Of a stretch of DNA of 60,603 nt, positions 15,668 through 25,433 are shown in pieces. Position 1 is the first letter of the stretch; each line of letters starts with the position of its first letter. The notes below the pieces were generated by a model. The model saw nothing but the letters and a program-made list of their open reading frames with translations. It did not search any database and had not been told where the DNA came from. The stretch covers positions 1-60,603 of the forward strand of contig JAUWZR010000001.1 of assembly GCA_030615235.1 (NCBI GenBank), in the 5' to 3' direction. Made by a program: the position numbers and the translations under genes. This DNA is from Promethearchaeota archaeon. Lineage in GTDB: Archaea; Asgardarchaeota; Lokiarchaeia; Sigyniarchaeales; SOKP01.

Positions 15668-18600
15668 CTTCTGTTGCTTAATCTTAGGATTATTCGTGAG
15701 ACTTTCAACGTATTCTGCTATTAGTTCCATCCGTTGTATAGTATAAGCGTCCAAATTAAAATCTCTGCTAATTTTTAAAGCTTTTGGGATATATTTTTCA
15801 ATTCCACCGCGATTGACTGTCAATATAACGTTACCTCCACATTTTAGACACTTTCCCGCATTTGAAAGGGGTGGACGTCTATATTTCTCGTTACATTTCA
15901 CGCACCTAAAATTCTGTACAGCATATTTTCTTAGGTTTCCCATAATATCGGGATTAAAGTGTGTTGTCAAAATCTTCTCAGCAACCTTTTTATCGTTGAC
16001 TGCTTTTATAATTTTAGCTAGGTACAGTTGCGCGTTTATTTTATCTTCCATACTTGCATAGGTCTTATATGCTGTAGTTGTAGGACCTTCGTTAATATCG
16101 TTTGTTGGTATGTTAAAACCTAGGTTTTCGTATTGCGCTGACGTTCCTAACCGGCTTTTCACTAAATTCATTTTCTTTTCTAGCTCAAATGGCATAAGAT
16201 ATTTTTGTGTTGCTGTATAAAACTCTAGAGGATATTTAAACAATGTGTCGATATTATGAGCTTCATTATCGATTTCATTCGGGTCTAATAAAGAGGATAT
16301 CACTAAGGTAGCGTCCATTCTACCTCCTATTTTGTTTGGTAAATAATACCTCGAGAAATTTAACAATGGATCTAAAAGAAGCATAATCCCATCTTCGTCT
16401 CCATCGCAGTTTCTGCGTTTCGCTGCATGCCAAAAGGGATGGGCGTAAATCGATCTTGCGGGCGAAAAACCAATGATTCTACCGATAATTCCTGCGCTAG
16501 TATGAGGAGCAAGTCCTACAACTAAATGGCCAATCAAATCTTCTCTCTTAGTGACGCTGTAAAATTTGTCTAGATTATAAAACAATTCTAATTCATCGTC
16601 TATAAACTTAGCAATTTTAATAAAGTACTTAGCGCAATCGTCTGAAAGGATGACGTCCTGCACTTGAAGCTCTATAATCTGATTTTCGTTATCTAATTCG
16701 TTAGCTTTATAGTCAAATTTATATCCTAATTCGATTAACCTGCTTACAGGAGTTGCAATTTCTTTAGGTTTGAAATGAGTTAATGGAATATCTGTAGCGT
16801 CGTATCGAACTTCTGCGGTTTTATACACTAATAACCCATTTTTTGCTCTTAGAATTCCCTTCATTAACGGTTCTGGGACTTTAAATTGATTTGTCAATCC
16901 TAGAATTCCTTTAAATTTATCCGGTAATGACATATTTAATGAGCTGAGTATTGTTTTTGAATAATTTCGTATATTAAAAGAAGCTTTCTTAGAGGAGTTT
17001 AATAAGCCTCCGCATTGTTGGCACTTTTCCTCGCTTTTATTGTAATATTTATTACATTTTAGACATATTTTCTGAAATTCGGTATGAAATCCACATTCAG
17101 GGCATAGGTTAAATGGAGTAATGGATGAACAATTCGGACATTTCTTTCTACATATATCAATTTTTATTCTTTCCAGCTCAATCGCCTTCTTTACCAATCT
17201 TGTATTACCAACTTTATCGCTGAGAGGAAATAAGCTTTGAACGCCTTTCATGCTCTTTCTTTCAGACTTCTCAGGGCGTCCCATGCGAGTCCCCATAAAA
17301 TACGGAGCTTTATTTCTAATTTCGATAGGAGAAATGCTCGAAAAATAATTGAAGACATTGTCTTCATTTTTCATATCAACAAGTTCTTTATGGTTTAAAT
17401 TGAATATTGTTTCGTATATTTCCGTCGTTGTGTCATCTAGAATAATATAACTTTCATTAACTATATGAGGAACAAATGCTCTTTCTAAAATTTCCTTAAT
17501 GCTAGTACTATTTTTTAAATTTATTTTCTTAAGTTTATCATCATAGCTGGTAGTTAAAGCTTCTCTTAAAGTACTCAAATCACTTACGGAAATATTACCC
17601 CAAAAATCAGTGTATTTAGGATGCAAGGGCACAGCAAATTTTTTTGCTAAACTAATGGCCTCTTTTGCTGAGGGAATGTTATTAAAAGGATCTTCGATAA
17701 ATTTACTTAAATCACTGTTTGATCTTTGTTCCGTTTTTAATGCTTCTTCTAATTCTAAAGCCCACCATTCTTCAACATACCCAGATGGAACCAATTTGTG
17801 ATTATTCTCAGAGAACTCCCCAAATCCAAAGAGAATATCTCCCAGAAAAAGAATTTCTTTTATATCTTGAAAGATTTCTTTTGCCTTTATTGCGCTCGAA
17901 ATCCTAACTATGTTTCCATTTTTGAGTTTTACTATAGGTGATTCTATCGAGTTCACAGGACAAATACTGGTACTTTTTCCAGGTCTTTCAATTCTCAATT
18001 GTGTTCCAATTGCTATAAACCCGTCTAAAATAGTCATAGTCGCAGGATGGAGTCCCGCCGCAGCTAATCCTGTATTACGCGATCTTCCATAACGTATTCT
18101 GTGTCCGCCAATTTTGGAAGGATGGCTAAAAACTGGTCGTCCAGCGAGAATATCAGAAACATATTTAGAGTTAGGTGTGATTCTAATAGTAGATTTGCTC
18201 TCTAAATCATCCTTTTTATTTACCTTCTCATCCTTTTGTGCGATATCTTTTAGTTTTCCTAACCAATTCCAACCTTCTAATTTCATATTTTGAGCAATCT
18301 TAAGAAGTTTTGGAGCTTTAAGTAATATTCCATCGTTTAATACTAAACAAGCACCTCCTCGAATTTTATTCGTTTCGATTCTAGGTAAGCCCCTAAAAGC
18401 TGATACTTCTTCATCTTCAGTAGGATCTCCAGTTATCTCAACAGGTAAATGTTCAACGGCGTATCGAATTTCATCGTTAGATGAGGGATATTGCAAGTGA
18501 ACTCTCCGATCGTATAATTTGACTTCTTCAACGTATCTTCCTATTTCACCTTCAGTCGCTTCATATTTTGGAATATTTGATCGTTTCCTAACATAATCCG

Positions 18601-19084
18601 CAATCAGAACGCATAAAGCAGCTGTCGTACCTCCAGCAGCCCTAATTGGACCTGAGAAATATAAAGATAAATATTTGTTGTTGTGGTGATCTTCTCGTAT
18701 TAATATTTTTGATATACCTTCAAGGGGAGCACTAACAACACCCATAGTTTTTACTGCAAGACCCACCCGGATAGCCCTTTCAACCCTTTCCTCTAAGGAG
18801 TCAATTTTTCCTATTTTTTGGCTAAGAATGTCAGAAACTACTTGAAACACAATCTCATCTTCGTTTTTTCCTTGATTTTTTAAATCTCTTATCACATCAG
18901 CGACGCCCTTTGGTCCTACAAGTTTTTCTACTCTTCCTGCTAAATCTTTAGCTTGAGGAGATTCTACAAAAGTTTCAGGATCAAGTCCTTTTTGACGTGC
19001 TTTTTCTGCGATTTCGTAGCACTTATCAATGTCTCTTTGCAACAGAGAAAAGTAGTCTTCCACCTTTTTACTCATTTCTACCAT
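15650..19084 (-). CDS. polC: DNA polymerase D large subunit DP2
   Basis: The 1144-residue product is the catalytic subunit of the archaeal family D replicative polymerase. It starts MVEMSKKVEDYF; the Met at residue 4 is an equally good start. Diagnostic parts are the N-terminal helical domain, the GPIRAAGGT segment, the double-psi beta-barrel active site NCDGDEDGIMLLLD with the catalytic Asp triad, and several zinc-ribbon Cys pairs (around residues 665-715 and near 1060). Length is normal, so there is no intein at the active site, where inteins often occur. DP1 is divergently encoded 268 bases away, so both subunits share one intergenic control region. Confidence 0.97.
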   Translation of the reverse strand: MVEMSKKVEDYFSLLQRDIDKCYEIAEKARQKGLDPETFVESPQAKDLAGRVEKLVGPKGVADVIRDLKNQGKNEDEIVFQVVSDILSQKIGKIDSLEERVERAIRVGLAVKTMGVVSAPLEGISKILIREDHHNNKYLSLYFSGPIRAAGGTTAALCVLIADYVRKRSNIPKYEATEGEIGRYVEEVKLYDRRVHLQYPSSNDEIRYAVEHLPVEITGDPTEDEEVSAFRGLPRIETNKIRGGACLVLNDGILLKAPKLLKIAQNMKLEGWNWLGKLKDIAQKDEKVNKKDDLESKSTIRITPNSKYVSDILAGRPVFSHPSKIGGHRIRYGRSRNTGLAAAGLHPATMTILDGFIAIGTQLRIERPGKSTSICPVNSIESPIVKLKNGNIVRISSAIKAKEIFQDIKEILFLGDILFGFGEFSENNHKLVPSGYVEEWWALELEEALKTEQRSNSDLSKFIEDPFNNIPSAKEAISLAKKFAVPLHPKYTDFWGNISVSDLSTLREALTTSYDDKLKKINLKNSTSIKEILERAFVPHIVNESYIILDDTTTEIYETIFNLNHKELVDMKNEDNVFNYFSSISPIEIRNKAPYFMGTRMGRPEKSERKSMKGVQSLFPLSDKVGNTRLVKKAIELERIKIDICRKKCPNCSSITPFNLCPECGFHTEFQKICLKCNKYYNKSEEKCQQCGGLLNSSKKASFNIRNYSKTILSSLNMSLPDKFKGILGLTNQFKVPEPLMKGILRAKNGLLVYKTAEVRYDATDIPLTHFKPKEIATPVSRLIELGYKFDYKANELDNENQIIELQVQDVILSDDCAKYFIKIAKFIDDELELFYNLDKFYSVTKREDLIGHLVVGLAPHTSAGIIGRIIGFSPARSIYAHPFWHAAKRRNCDGDEDGIMLLLDPLLNFSRYYLPNKIGGRMDATLVISSLLDPNEIDNEAHNIDTLFKYPLEFYTATQKYLMPFELEKKMNLVKSRLGTSAQYENLGFNIPTNDINEGPTTTAYKTYASMEDKINAQLYLAKIIKAVNDKKVAEKILTTHFNPDIMGNLRKYAVQNFRCVKCNEKYRRPPLSNAGKCLKCGGNVILTVNRGGIEKYIPKALKISRDFNLDAYTIQRMELIAEYVESLTNNPKIKQQKLSNFF

Positions 19085-19274
19085 AATACAATCCGCACAC
19101 CGATAAGATAATTAATCCTATTGTTGAAAATTAGGTTACATAATGTTAAATATCTAGGTTCAAAATAAAATGTTTTATTAATAGGTTAGTTGAATCGTAC
19201 TATTTGAATTTGAGGAGATTTAAAGTTTTTGATAAAAGTATGAAAATTAGCATGCCCTTCTAATAATTATAAAC

Positions 19275-19301
19275 ATTGTTTATTCTTTAATAATAAACAA
19301 T
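19275..19301. repeat. 10-bp inverted repeat between the two polymerase D genes
   Basis: ATTGTTTATT (19275-19284) and AATAAACAAT (19292-19301) are perfect reverse complements with a 7-base spacer. The repeat lies in the 268-bp divergent region between the DP2 and DP1 genes, 52 bases before the DP1 start. It could be an operator for coordinated control of both subunits or part of a replication origin. The rest of the region is AT-rich with no gene. It is AT-only apart from one G and one C, so some chance similarity must be allowed. Confidence 0.45.
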
Positions 19302-19339
19302 TTATCTTTATCTTTAAATAAATATAATAATTCTATTTA

Positions 19340-19344
19340 GGGAG
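19340..19344 (+). promoter_or_regulatory. Shine-Dalgarno that supports the TTG start of DP1
   Basis: GGGAG at 19340-19344 lies 8 bases before TTG 19353, in the right window for a ribosome-binding site. It favours this non-ATG start over the downstream ATG in the same frame. An AT-rich block (TTTAAATAAATATAAT, about 19312-19327) just upstream may be the TATA region. Confidence 0.5.
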
Positions 19345-19352
19345 AATCAGAC

Positions 19353-21131
19353 TTGGAAACCGGAACCACAGAGCAGAAGAAGGTTATTTTAAATAAACTT
19401 ATAAATTCAGGGATAAATATATCTCCTACAATGTTAGAAAACATTCTAACCATGAATAATCAGTTGAAAAACTTAAATCTCCTTATTAAGGAAACCAGTT
19501 TTATTCCCTCATTTAAGAGTCACTTAACCGAAACTGTTATAAAAGACATTTCAGACGAAAAACTTAAAAGAGTGTTGAAACGCACCATATCTAAAACCAA
19601 TTCTCTACTAATACAAGAAGAAACGAAAAAACCCATCGAATATTCCAATCCTCAACAAGAAGTAGTTATGGGTTTTTTAAGGGATAAAAGTCTACAATCA
19701 GAATTTTCACCCCTTTTTGAAAAATCTAACACAGAATACAAAAACCAAGAAAGTTCTAATGCAGATCTCTTGCCCAAGCAAATTACCAAAATGAAAAACA
19801 CAAAAAAAACTCCAAGATTCGAATCCACCAAATCTATCTTTACCTTCAAACCTATCGCTAAAGAATATAAATCTAACTATGAAGTTATTCAAGATCCTTC
19901 AAGTAAATTATTTACTACCGGAAAATACGATGATTTTTACGAATTAACGCTTGACAAATATAATAAGCTTAGAAATCTCATCAGAAAAAGACCAGAAGTA
20001 AGCTCGGCTACTAAGATCAATAACATATTTAGGATATCTAATAGTATTGAAATATCAACATTAGGTTTAGTAGATAATATTCATCAAACAAAAAAAGGGA
20101 ATTTTCTTTTTACTTTGGAGGATTTAACTGGAAAAATTAGTGTATTGATTCAAAACAAATCGGAAAACTTTGATTCCGTTAAAATTATACAAAGAACTCT
20201 CAATGATCAGATGTTGTTCGTTAAGGGTTTGTATAATCCTGGTGAAAATGGGAGAAAAGGAATAATTTTTGCTTCCTACATCTCAAAAATAGATATTCCG
20301 ACAGATTTTCAACCTAATTTATCTCCTGATCCTCTCTCTATCGCTTTAATTTCAGATATTCACATTGGAAGCAAAGAGTTTGAAGAAGGATTATTTGCTA
20401 AATTTATTAATTTTTTAAACGGTAAAAGTAAAAATAAACTCTTAAGAGAAAAGGCTGGAAGAATAAAATACTTAGTCATCAATGGCGATCTAATTGATGG
20501 AGTAGGTATATATCCTAACCAACAAGAAGATCTCGTTATCGCAGATATTTATAAACAATTCAAAAAAGCTTCAGATCTTCTTTTGGAAATTCCGGATTAT
20601 ATTAAAATATTTTTTGTTTCTGGAAATCACGAACCAGTAAGAAATGCTATACCACGACCCGCAGTACCCAAGAAATATTGCGAAGATTTAGTTAACATGG
20701 GAATCAAATGTCTGGGCAACCCTTCTTTAATTAAAACTCATAATGTCAACACGCTTATATATCATGGGGAGGGAATGCACGATATTAATAGATTCATTCA
20801 TGATTTAGACATAAATAAACCGATCGAGACCATGAAGGAATTTCTAATATGTAGACATCTTGCTCCAATATTTGGTGAAAAAACGCAAATAGCACCTGTA
20901 AACACTGATCATCTAATAGTAGAAAAGATTCCTGATATCTTTCATACAGGACACATACATATAAACGGGATAGGAAAATATAGGAATGTAACTCTCGTAA
21001 ATTCTGGATGTTTTCAAGCTCAAACTGACTTTATGAAAAGTTTTGGGATAATACCTACTCCAGGTATAGTACCAGTAATTGAGTTGGATTCTTTAGATTT
21101 TTTATCACTCGATTTTAAAAAAATTAATTAA
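19353..21131 (+). CDS. polB: DNA polymerase D small subunit DP1 (Mre11-like exonuclease subunit)
   Basis: TTG start; 592 residues. The N-terminal 190 residues are a low-complexity, Ser/Lys/Asn-rich helical region. An OB-fold follows (around residues 210-310: KGNFLFTLEDLTGKISVLIQ), then the calcineurin-type phosphoesterase: SDIHIGS, NGDLIDG, SGNHEPVRNA, YHGEGMHD and HTGHIH. These are the metal-binding positions of the proofreading exonuclease. One oddity: the usual GNHD reads GNHE here, so Glu replaces the Asp next to the catalytic His. DP1 pairs with DP2, encoded divergently. The next gene begins 35 bases downstream. Confidence 0.95.
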   Translation: METGTTEQKKVILNKLINSGINISPTMLENILTMNNQLKNLNLLIKETSFIPSFKSHLTETVIKDISDEKLKRVLKRTISKTNSLLIQEETKKPIEYSNPQQEVVMGFLRDKSLQSEFSPLFEKSNTEYKNQESSNADLLPKQITKMKNTKKTPRFESTKSIFTFKPIAKEYKSNYEVIQDPSSKLFTTGKYDDFYELTLDKYNKLRNLIRKRPEVSSATKINNIFRISNSIEISTLGLVDNIHQTKKGNFLFTLEDLTGKISVLIQNKSENFDSVKIIQRTLNDQMLFVKGLYNPGENGRKGIIFASYISKIDIPTDFQPNLSPDPLSIALISDIHIGSKEFEEGLFAKFINFLNGKSKNKLLREKAGRIKYLVINGDLIDGVGIYPNQQEDLVIADIYKQFKKASDLLLEIPDYIKIFFVSGNHEPVRNAIPRPAVPKKYCEDLVNMGIKCLGNPSLIKTHNVNTLIYHGEGMHDINRFIHDLDINKPIETMKEFLICRHLAPIFGEKTQIAPVNTDHLIVEKIPDIFHTGHIHINGIGKYRNVTLVNSGCFQAQTDFMKSFGIIPTPGIVPVIELDSLDFLSLDFKKIN

Positions 21132-21166
21132 ATTCTTCTACATTTAATTGTATTGGGTGTTTTAAA

Positions 21167-21850
21167 TTGAATTTTGCTATTCCACGGGGAAATACCTCAA
21201 AAATGGTTTTACATATTTGGAAAATAATAGAGCTTCCAAGTTTAAGTCGAGATGATTTATCACACAAAATTACTTTTGAGCTATTTCTTTTCTCGCCTAA
21301 AGAGGCAAAGGAATTCATGAATATAGCTATTCATAAAGGTTATCTAATTATAGAAAGCGATGGGCAAATTAAAATATCAGAATCTTTAGCTCTCGAGTTA
21401 AACAAATGGCATGAAAAGAGAAAAATAAACATTTCAAAAAAGATAAAAGATGTCAACGATCTCAACGAATTCGGCGATGATTCTAAAAAAAATGGCATAA
21501 ACAAGTTCAAAATTTTATTAAAAGCTTTACTTGATAAAGGAACTATAAATAGAGCGGTAGCAGAGTCTGACAGCGCATATAAATTTAGAATAATCGATTC
21601 TGGTCAAAAAATTATTAAAGCTGAAGTTCAGGGTTCTCAGAAGATTCCGTATAACATTGATATAAACATAAGTGAAAAAGTGATAAAACATAATTGTCAT
21701 GATTTTCGGACTAAAAGAGCAGTAAATAAAAAATTCTGTAAACACTTAGCGAAATTATTTCTCCTCTTAAAAATAAAAAACGCAGATTTAGCGTCGTACA
21801 TTCTTGAGAGTATTACCAAAGATATTAATAATTGGAATTTCCTTGCTTAA
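21167..21850 (+). CDS. DUF2240-like protein with a SWIM-type zinc motif
   Basis: TTG start at 21167; 227 residues. The N-terminal 85 residues resemble the archaeal DUF2240 family: a two-helix/winged segment with SHKITFELFLFSPKEAKEF and a KGYLIIESDGQIKIS beta hairpin. The C-terminal part carries C-x-H (HNCHDF) and, 16 residues later, C-x-H (KFCKHLAKLFLLL), close to the CxC...CxH SWIM zinc finger that binds nucleic acid. It directly follows DP1 and ends 4 bases inside the cdc6 gene on the other strand, so it probably belongs to a replication or repair neighbourhood. Exact role unknown. Confidence 0.6.
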   Translation: MNFAIPRGNTSKMVLHIWKIIELPSLSRDDLSHKITFELFLFSPKEAKEFMNIAIHKGYLIIESDGQIKISESLALELNKWHEKRKINISKKIKDVNDLNEFGDDSKKNGINKFKILLKALLDKGTINRAVAESDSAYKFRIIDSGQKIIKAEVQGSQKIPYNIDINISEKVIKHNCHDFRTKRAVNKKFCKHLAKLFLLLKIKNADLASYILESITKDINNWNFLA

Positions 21851-23172
21851 ATTAGCTTTTTAAACACCATATTCTTTATCTTAACTTTATCGGTCTGGAG
21901 TATTATCGGTTTATAATCCAATAATCGATACTCTTTTATTTTCTTAATCTGAGACAAAACTCGTTCTATTAAGTTAAAATCGATGTCAAGTTTTACAATT
22001 TTCGTTCGTCCATAATGACCCATCGATTTTGTATATGTTATTATTAATCCTGATAACGATAATTCATTAACATAGTCACTAATCCTTCTATGCGTCAATT
22101 GTTTCACATTTGGAATGAATTGTGCTAATTCTGAATGAACTTCGTAGATATCGCCTGAAGTAATTATGTGTTCTTTAGAGTATTTTGACAATAAAAAGAT
22201 GGCCGTTAAAGTTAGTTTTACTTGAAGGGGCATCGAAAAGATATATTCAACAATGTGATCTTTATCTATATCTTTTTGAGCTTTTTCTACATGATTTTCC
22301 ATTATTTTTTTAGTTTGATTTCGTTCAGCGATTTCTCCAGCTTTTCTTAATAATTGAAGAGCTTTTCTCGCATCACCATGTTCTTTTGCTGCTAAACCTG
22401 CACATAGCTTTATAACTCCATCGTCAATAACGCCTTCCTGAAAAGCTACATCTGCTCTTAATTTAAGGATATCGTAGAGTTGGTTAGCGTTATAAGGATG
22501 AAAGACAATTGGTTCTTCTTCCTCTAGATTAGATGTAACTCTCGCATCGAGGAATTCCATGAATTTTAGCTTATTAGAAATCCCAATAACACTCGTTCTA
22601 CAGTGATCTAAGTTCTCATTTAATCTCGTTAAGTTATACAAGATTTCATTTCCTCCTTTTTTTTCAATTAGGATATCTATTTCATCTAATACAAGAAAAC
22701 ATATGCTATCTTTGATATATTGGTCCAATAAACCTAGCAATTTCTTGAGAATTACGTCTTTAGGTAAACCCGTTGATGGGATTTTTTCTTTACCAACTAT
22801 CGTATTGTAGATATGAGCTAAGATTCTATAAGGTGTAGACACTACTGTACAATTAATATATACCCACCAAGGAGGTTTTGTAGAGCAATGTTGCGCAAGT
22901 TTTTGTGAAATGTACCTTACAGTAGCCGTTTTACCCGTACCAGTCATCCCATAACACAAAAAATTGGAGGGAACATCACCTTTTAGCGCACAAGCAGTTA
23001 TGCCAGCTATCTTCTCGATCTCCGAATTCCTGTGAGGTAATTCATCAGGAATAAACGATGGTTCGAGAGCTTCTCGTTTTTTAAAAAGTTTCGGACCTTT
23101 TAAGTAATTCCGGTAAAATTTATCGATATTGAATGAATACATGCCTTTTTCATTATGGTTAGTCAACACCAA
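21847..23172 (-). CDS. cdc6: Orc1/Cdc6 replication initiator
   Basis: The 441-residue product is the archaeal origin-binding and helicase-loading AAA+ protein. Near the N-terminus is the ORC segment EPSFIPDELPHRNSEI. Walker A is GMTGTGKTA, Walker B is LVLDEIDIL, sensor 1 is IGISNKL, and the initiator-specific ARVTSNL (normally R-x-x-S) follows. A winged-helix DNA-binding domain occupies about residues 330-420. The start could be TTG 23172 or the internal ATG at MYSFN. Archaeal cdc6 genes usually sit beside an origin, and the 297-bp AT-rich region upstream is a candidate. Confidence 0.95.
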   Translation of the reverse strand: MVLTNHNEKGMYSFNIDKFYRNYLKGPKLFKKREALEPSFIPDELPHRNSEIEKIAGITACALKGDVPSNFLCYGMTGTGKTATVRYISQKLAQHCSTKPPWWVYINCTVVSTPYRILAHIYNTIVGKEKIPSTGLPKDVILKKLLGLLDQYIKDSICFLVLDEIDILIEKKGGNEILYNLTRLNENLDHCRTSVIGISNKLKFMEFLDARVTSNLEEEEPIVFHPYNANQLYDILKLRADVAFQEGVIDDGVIKLCAGLAAKEHGDARKALQLLRKAGEIAERNQTKKIMENHVEKAQKDIDKDHIVEYIFSMPLQVKLTLTAIFLLSKYSKEHIITSGDIYEVHSELAQFIPNVKQLTHRRISDYVNELSLSGLIITYTKSMGHYGRTKIVKLDIDFNLIERVLSQIKKIKEYRLLDYKPIILQTDKVKIKNMVFKKLI

Positions 23173-23469
23173 TTCCCACCATGTAAATTTTTTCCACTCG
23201 AAATAATGTCAATATTTGATATTTCGATTCCGCGCTATTTAAATTTATTTATTAATCGAAAAAGTAAGCATAATATGTTAAAGGTTTAATATGCTAGTTT
23301 TGATTTGCAGCGATCAAATCGATAGTTTATAATAATATTGTCGGAACTTTAAAAGATAATTATTTATGAAGCAATATTATTAAGGGTTTAGTATAATTTG
23401 TTATATTTGCCAAAATTTAATTTTAATTAAAAATTATTAAACATATTCATTTTAATTACTTGAAAATTT
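23173..23469. other. AT-rich intergenic region beside cdc6, candidate replication origin
   Basis: 297 bases of very AT-rich sequence separate divergent cdc6 and carS. An element reading TTTTTCCACTCGAAA (about 23190-23204) resembles the core of archaeal origin-recognition boxes, but only one copy is evident. A 6-bp inverted repeat GATTTG/CAAATC (23301-23306, 23314-23319) encloses a CAGCGAT spacer. No gene fits. Nearness to cdc6 and both polymerase D genes is the main reason to suspect an origin; promoters for the two flanking genes must also be here. Confidence 0.35.
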
Positions 23470-24240
23470 ATGTCTAGAAATAATAAGGGTGATATTAACC
23501 GAAGAGATATAAAGCTCGCTATAATATTGACTTTAATGTTTATCAGTTTGCTTTTTTTTAACTTTCTGATTATCTCTATCATCTTTACATGGGCTGATTG
23601 GTTAGCGACTTTAATTTTTAGTATGCTTTTTATTGTCCCAGCATATTTTTCGAACGCAGGAATGGTTATTGTCGGTGGTGGAAAACCATTAGATAAGGGA
23701 AAATTTTGGCGCGATGGCCGTAGAATTTTAGGAGATCATAAAACAATATCTGGACTTGTCAAAGGACCTTTATACATAGGGATACCCTTAAGCAGCGCAT
23801 TATTCTTGCTATTTTTTATTTTATGGCCCGTAATACAACAGATTCCAATTGAGGGTGCTTCTTATGGAGTTTACATTTTATATTCTGAATTATCTTATTA
23901 TCAGTATTATTTTGTTGGAGGTTCATTTCCAATAGGAATAGTTATTATACTTTTTAGGATTGTCTTTTGTTCATATGGTGCAGCTTTTGGAGATTTAGCT
24001 GGATCTTTTCTGAAAAGAAGGTTTAATATTAAAAGTGGAGCGCCTTTTTGGATCGTAGATCAATTAGATTTTGCGGTAGGAGCTCTGATTTTTGCTTTAA
24101 TACCAGCTATTTTTTTCCCAGGGTTATACTTGATCCCAGATATGAACATCGTTATTTTTCTTCTCATTTTAACCCCCTCTGTAAGCCTTATATCTAATAC
24201 AATAGCGTATCTAATTAATTTAAAAGATGTGCCTTGGTAA
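23470..24240 (+). CDS. carS: CDP-archaeol synthase (CarS)
   Basis: The 256-residue integral membrane protein activates the archaeal ether lipid digeranylgeranylglyceryl phosphate with CTP, giving CDP-archaeol. The family signature PAYFSNAGMVIVGGGKPLD is near the first periplasmic junction. DGRRILGDHKTISGLVKG and, late, GDLAGSFLKRRFNIKSGAPF with WIVDQLDFAVGAL give the cytidylyltransferase active site. About five or six transmembrane segments are visible. The protein is 60-80 residues longer than many homologues, owing to a longer hydrophobic middle section. Its presence confirms archaeal-type membrane lipids. Confidence 0.93.
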   Translation: MSRNNKGDINRRDIKLAIILTLMFISLLFFNFLIISIIFTWADWLATLIFSMLFIVPAYFSNAGMVIVGGGKPLDKGKFWRDGRRILGDHKTISGLVKGPLYIGIPLSSALFLLFFILWPVIQQIPIEGASYGVYILYSELSYYQYYFVGGSFPIGIVIILFRIVFCSYGAAFGDLAGSFLKRRFNIKSGAPFWIVDQLDFAVGALIFALIPAIFFPGLYLIPDMNIVIFLLILTPSVSLISNTIAYLINLKDVPW

Positions 24241-24249
24241 TAAAAATGC

Positions 24250-24765
24250 TTATATTTTAACTACATCACACTTAATTCTAACTTGAAATCTGGTGTTATT
24301 AACAAAAATAACGCACCGTTCGAAAATCTCGTTAACTGCTTTTATGTAATTACCGTTACAACCTACAGCTATTCCTCGTTCCTCGTACGAAAGAAAACCT
24401 ACCATTACATACATTTTTCCAGTATAATTGTTTCTTTCGATTATAACTGTGTGAATATAAGGATCTGGAAAAAACCCATAAACTAAGTTAACTAGTACGT
24501 CTTCTTCCCGTACAATCATGATTTTCCTATGCTGAAATTTCTTTCGAAGATAGGGTAATTTTGACTTTGCACTAAAATAATTTTCATTTTTTAGGAAAAA
24601 AAAAACAAATTCGTTTACTACAATCACATTTTGCGGAAAAACCTTAGTAATTTCATGAAAAAAGTGAAAAAGTAAAAGCTCTTCATTTGAAAACTTCTTT
24701 TTTATAGTTAACTTTTGATAAAAAAGCAAATTATAAACAAATGCGTTATGAACTGTACTCAACAT
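24250..24765 (-). CDS. NusA-like KH-domain protein
   Basis: The 171-residue product looks like an archaeal NusA-type protein, made of KH RNA-binding domains without the bacterial S1 and N-terminal domains. The clearest piece is the late KH segment with GIAVGCNGNYIKAVNEIF, where the normal GxxG loop reads GCNG. Before it are the FPDPYIHTVIIE and MYVMVGFLS strands. Archaeal NusA is usually about 140 residues, so this one has an N-terminal extension of some 30 residues. It would bind nascent or ribosomal RNA during transcription. The normal rpoA-nusA linkage is absent. Divergent relatives make this call moderate only. Confidence 0.5.
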   Translation of the reverse strand: MLSTVHNAFVYNLLFYQKLTIKKKFSNEELLLFHFFHEITKVFPQNVIVVNEFVFFFLKNENYFSAKSKLPYLRKKFQHRKIMIVREEDVLVNLVYGFFPDPYIHTVIIERNNYTGKMYVMVGFLSYEERGIAVGCNGNYIKAVNEIFERCVIFVNNTRFQVRIKCDVVKI

Positions 24766-24865
24766 ATAATTACAATTTCAGAACTATTATTTTAAACTCC
24801 TAGGAAAATTAAATCAGACAACAAAAAGTTTAAATTTAAACGAGACTATTTATAGTAATTTTATA

Positions 24866-25324
24866 ATGAAAAAAATTAGGTTTCACATGAAAAAAGCAGG
24901 ATTTGAGTTTAGAGAGCATACTGCAGATGTTCAGGTAAGAAGTTGGGGATCATCATTAGAAGAAGCTTTTTCGCAAACTGCTTATAGTTTAATGGCGACA
25001 ATAACACCAAACTTAATAAAAATAACTCCTATAGTCGAAAGAGAAATAACTGTTGTGGCTGAGGATAAAGAAGCCCTATTATTTGATTTTCTTTCTGAAT
25101 TTTTATATATTTTTGATGTTGATGAGCTTGTTTTTAATCAAATCTATGTGCATTCAATTGAAAAATTCAACGATAATTATAAGTTGCATGCTACTCTAAA
25201 AGGTGAAAAATTCGACTTAGATAAGCACGAAATAGGAATTGAAGTTAAGGCCATAACTTATTCCTTCTTAAATATAGAAGAAAAATACGAAAGCACCATA
25301 ATAGATATAGTATTTGATATTTAA
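24866..25324 (+). CDS. Archease (RtcB-activating protein)
   Basis: The 152-residue product matches archease: FEFREHTADVQVRSWG near the start with the metal-binding Asp, then LLFDFLSEFLYIFD and the C-terminal KAITYSF strand. Archease promotes guanylylation and turnover of the RtcB RNA ligase. ATG 24866 is used; an internal Met at residue 8 would remove a short Lys-rich leader and start closer to the family norm. The RtcB gene is the next gene, convergent, 109 bases away. Confidence 0.9.
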   Translation: MKKIRFHMKKAGFEFREHTADVQVRSWGSSLEEAFSQTAYSLMATITPNLIKITPIVEREITVVAEDKEALLFDFLSEFLYIFDVDELVFNQIYVHSIEKFNDNYKLHATLKGEKFDLDKHEIGIEVKAITYSFLNIEEKYESTIIDIVFDI

Positions 25325-25433
25325 CTTCGAAATATTTTTTGGATAATGATATCATTTAAAATTTTATCATGAAATAATAAAAAAAATATTTCTTTTTTTG
25401 GAAAATTCAATTTAAATAAGAAGAAGTTGATAT

